Below, one piece after another: positions 62,346 to 64,000 of a stretch of DNA of 64,000 nucleotides. Below the pieces are notes generated by a model. The model was not told where the DNA came from. It searched no databases and saw only the letters and a program-made list of their open reading frames with translations. The position numbers were made by a program, and so were the translations under genes. Within the stretch, counting starts at the first letter, position 1. Each line of letters begins with the position of its first letter. The DNA is taken from contig NZ_RBIL01000002.1 of NCBI RefSeq assembly GCF_003633755.1, forward strand, positions 558,001 to 622,000, written 5' to 3'. This DNA comes from Solirubrobacter pauli (GTDB lineage: Bacteria; Actinomycetota; Thermoleophilia; Solirubrobacterales; Solirubrobacteraceae).

Positions 62346-63445
62346 CAGGCCGGCACCGCCTCGGCGGACGAGCGCCGCGCCTTGTGCGCGAAGAACGCCG
62401 CCAGCGCCAGCAACAGCACCGTCGCGACGACGATCGGCCCGACCGAGCCGTCACCGAAGATGCTGACCACGGCGTAGGTCACCGCGCCGACCGCGGCCGA
62501 GCACGGCAAGGTCAGGATCCAGGCCACCACGATGTTGCCCGCGACACCCCAGCGGACGGCCGAGACGCGCTTGGCCGCGCCCGCGCCCATGATCGCGCCG
62601 GACATCACGTGCGTCGTGGACAGCGGGAAGCCGACGTGCGAGGCGGACAGGATCACGGCGGCACCGGCGCCCTGGGAGGCGAAGCCCTGCGCCGGGTCCA
62701 TCTTGATGATCCGCGAGCCCATCGTGCGGACGATCCGCCAGCCGCCGAAGTAGGTCCCGAGCGCGATCGCCGTGGCGGCGGAGACGACGACCCAGATCGG
62801 GATGTCGGCGTCCGCGCTCATGTTCCCGTTGGCGACGAGCGCGAGGAAGATGATGCCCATGGTCTTCTGGGCGTCGTTGGTGCCGTGCGAGAGCGAGAAC
62901 AGCGCGCTGGAGGCGAGCTGACCCAGCCGGAACCCGCGCGAGACGACGCCGGGCTTCTGGCGCCCGACGATCCGGTACGCGACGAGGATGGCCAGGCCGG
63001 CGGCGAGCATGGCCAGGACCGGGGCGACGAGCGCCGGCACGGCGACCTTCTCGACCAGCCCGTCCCAGAGGACGGCGGACGAGCCCTGGGCCGCGAGCGT
63101 CGCGCCCACCATGCCGCCGATCAGGGCGTGCGAGGACGACGACGGCAAGCCTCTCCACCAAGTCAGCAGGTTCCAGGCGATCGCGCCGATGAGCCCCGCG
63201 AACACGGTCAGCAGCGTGATCGAGGCGGCGTCGACGATGCCCTTGGCGATCGTCGCGGCCACGGCCAGCGACAGGAACGCGCCGACGAAGTTGAGCCCCG
63301 CGGCCATGATCACGGCCAGCTTCGGGGCCATCGCGCGGGTCGAGACGGAGGTCGCGATCGAGTTCGCGGTGTCGTGGAACCCGTTGGTGAAGTCGAACGC
63401 GAGCGCCGTCGCGACGACGATCCACAAGACGATGTCGGAGTGCAC
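62345..63445 (-). CDS. PiT-family inorganic phosphate transporter
   Basis: 366 aa low-affinity phosphate:cation symporter of the PitA type. The signature motifs are DFTNGFHDTANSIATSVSTRAM near the start and LSHGTNDAQKTMGIIFLAL near residue 187. The GTG start is 4 nt after the stop of the PhoU-like gene, forming the usual DUF47-PiT pair. It may import phosphate as a metal complex. Confidence 0.94.
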   Translation of the reverse strand: MHSDIVLWIVVATALAFDFTNGFHDTANSIATSVSTRAMAPKLAVIMAAGLNFVGAFLSLAVAATIAKGIVDAASITLLTVFAGLIGAIAWNLLTWWRGLPSSSSHALIGGMVGATLAAQGSSAVLWDGLVEKVAVPALVAPVLAMLAAGLAILVAYRIVGRQKPGVVSRGFRLGQLASSALFSLSHGTNDAQKTMGIIFLALVANGNMSADADIPIWVVVSAATAIALGTYFGGWRIVRTMGSRIIKMDPAQGFASQGAGAAVILSASHVGFPLSTTHVMSGAIMGAGAAKRVSAVRWGVAGNIVVAWILTLPCSAAVGAVTYAVVSIFGDGSVGPIVVATVLLLALAAFFAHKARRSSAEAVPA

Positions 63446-63449
63446 TGCG

Positions 63450-64000
63450 CTAGCGGTTCTTGATGATGATGCCTTCGAGCGTGTTGACCGCCCGCTCCGT
63501 GGCGTCGATCGCCTCCTCGAGGCGCTCGAAGATGTCCTTCCAGCGAATGACCATCATCGGGTCGATCCCGCGCTCGAACAGCGACGCGACGCCTTCGCGG
63601 AAGATCCGGTCGCCCTCGTTCTCGAGCCGGTTGACCTCCACCGTGTAGTGGTGGATGTCCTTCAGCGTCCGCAAGCGCGGCATCGCCTCGCTGATCTGGC
63701 GCGTGGCGTCGCGGAGCACGGCGGCCATGCGCTCAGCCTGCTCCATCGGCGCCTCGATGCGGTACAGCCCGAGGAAGTCCGCGACCTCCTCGATGAAGTC
63801 GACGATGTCGTCCAGCGCTGACGCGAGGGCGATGATGTCCTCGCGGTCGAACGGCGTGACGAACGTGTGGTTCAGCCGCTGGATGATGTCGTGCGTGATC
63901 CGGTCGCCCTCCTGCTCGCAGATCACCATGTCGCGCATGGCGGTGGCATTGTCGGGCCACTCGTCGATGATCGTCACCAGGAGCTCGGCGGCGCGCACGG
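63450..64000 (-). CDS. DUF47/PhoU-like regulator of PiT (N-terminus outside window)
   Basis: At least 183 codons of a helical-bundle protein of the DUF47 (PhoU-related) family, with the E/D-rich metal-binding motif EQEGDRITHDIIQRLNHTFVTPFDREDIIAL and RLENEGDRIFREGV. Family members are about 205-210 aa, so 20-30 N-terminal residues lie beyond the window edge; the GTG at 63998 is not taken as a true start. It probably controls the PiT transporter encoded 4 nt downstream. Confidence 0.88.
   Translation of the reverse strand, partial: VRAAELLVTIIDEWPDNATAMRDMVICEQEGDRITHDIIQRLNHTFVTPFDREDIIALASALDDIVDFIEEVADFLGLYRIEAPMEQAERMAAVLRDATRQISEAMPRLRTLKDIHHYTVEVNRLENEGDRIFREGVASLFERGIDPMMVIRWKDIFERLEEAIDATERAVNTLEGIIIKNR

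Overview
The window is high-GC bacterial chromosome with actinobacterial gene content: polA, rpsA, coaE, uvrB and uvrA in order, many GTG starts, DtxR/IdeR-like and LexA-like boxes, and -10 hexamers of the TANNNT type placed directly before start codons. The RTX-like secreted protein with a basic C-terminal domain, the AbiEi-like/DUF559 protein and the overall gene mix suggest Thermoleophilia (Solirubrobacterales, e.g. Solirubrobacter or Conexibacter). That placement is an inference; no rRNA gene is present to test it.

Layout. 0-2.8 kb: a TIGR01777 epimerase-like protein diverges from a DHA2-type MFS exporter followed by an SRPBCC protein. 2.8-3.4 kb: a non-coding element bounded by 31-bp inverted repeats. 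3.4-15.2 kb: an Ala-rich, RGG-tailed protein, polA, a CoxG-like protein, a lipase/esterase, a class III aminotransferase, an iron-box-controlled small ORF and ferritin-like gene, a geranylgeranyl-reductase-like flavoprotein, then rpsA-coaE-lytic transglycosylase. 15.2-44.8 kb: accessory genes between coaE and uvrB. These are an AbiEi-like protein, a Ser/Thr kinase with a beta-propeller, an RTX-like protein, an Fsr-like MFS, a NikA-type ABC operon flanked by two HupE/UreJ-like genes, a purple acid phosphatase, metE under a cobalamin riboswitch, a thioesterase, an ECF sigma factor with a putative partner, a GH13 glucosidase, a MalEFGK-type sugar ABC operon, a LuxR-type regulator, and a LacI regulator with a debranching-type enzyme. 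44.8-57.6 kb: uvrB, an MFS gene with unclear ends, a DrrAB-type exporter with its TetR regulator, prmA-like, mutY-like, DivIVA-like and M32 peptidase genes, and uvrA behind a perfect LexA-type box. 57.6-58.5 kb: a second, composite copy of the element and short tandem repeats. 58.5-64 kb: a MarR-MFS efflux pair, a LysM/SLT lytic transglycosylase, an acyltransferase, and a PiT phosphate transporter with its PhoU-like partner, cut by the window edge.

How the parts work together. Three DNA repair genes (polA, uvrB, uvrA) share a backbone that I recall is also present in Mycobacterium tuberculosis. The sugar loci (GH13, MalEFGK-type ABC, LacI, debranching-type enzyme) form a glucan or maltodextrin uptake and breakdown region. 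The NikA-type operon and HupE-like genes form a probable nickel/cobalt locus. Metal and cofactor control is visible as two iron boxes and a B12 riboswitch.

The least explained structure is the pair of TIR-bounded elements. Their internal hairpins keep complementary arms while the arm sequence changes from copy to copy. No CRISPR array, transposase gene, tRNA or rRNA was seen.
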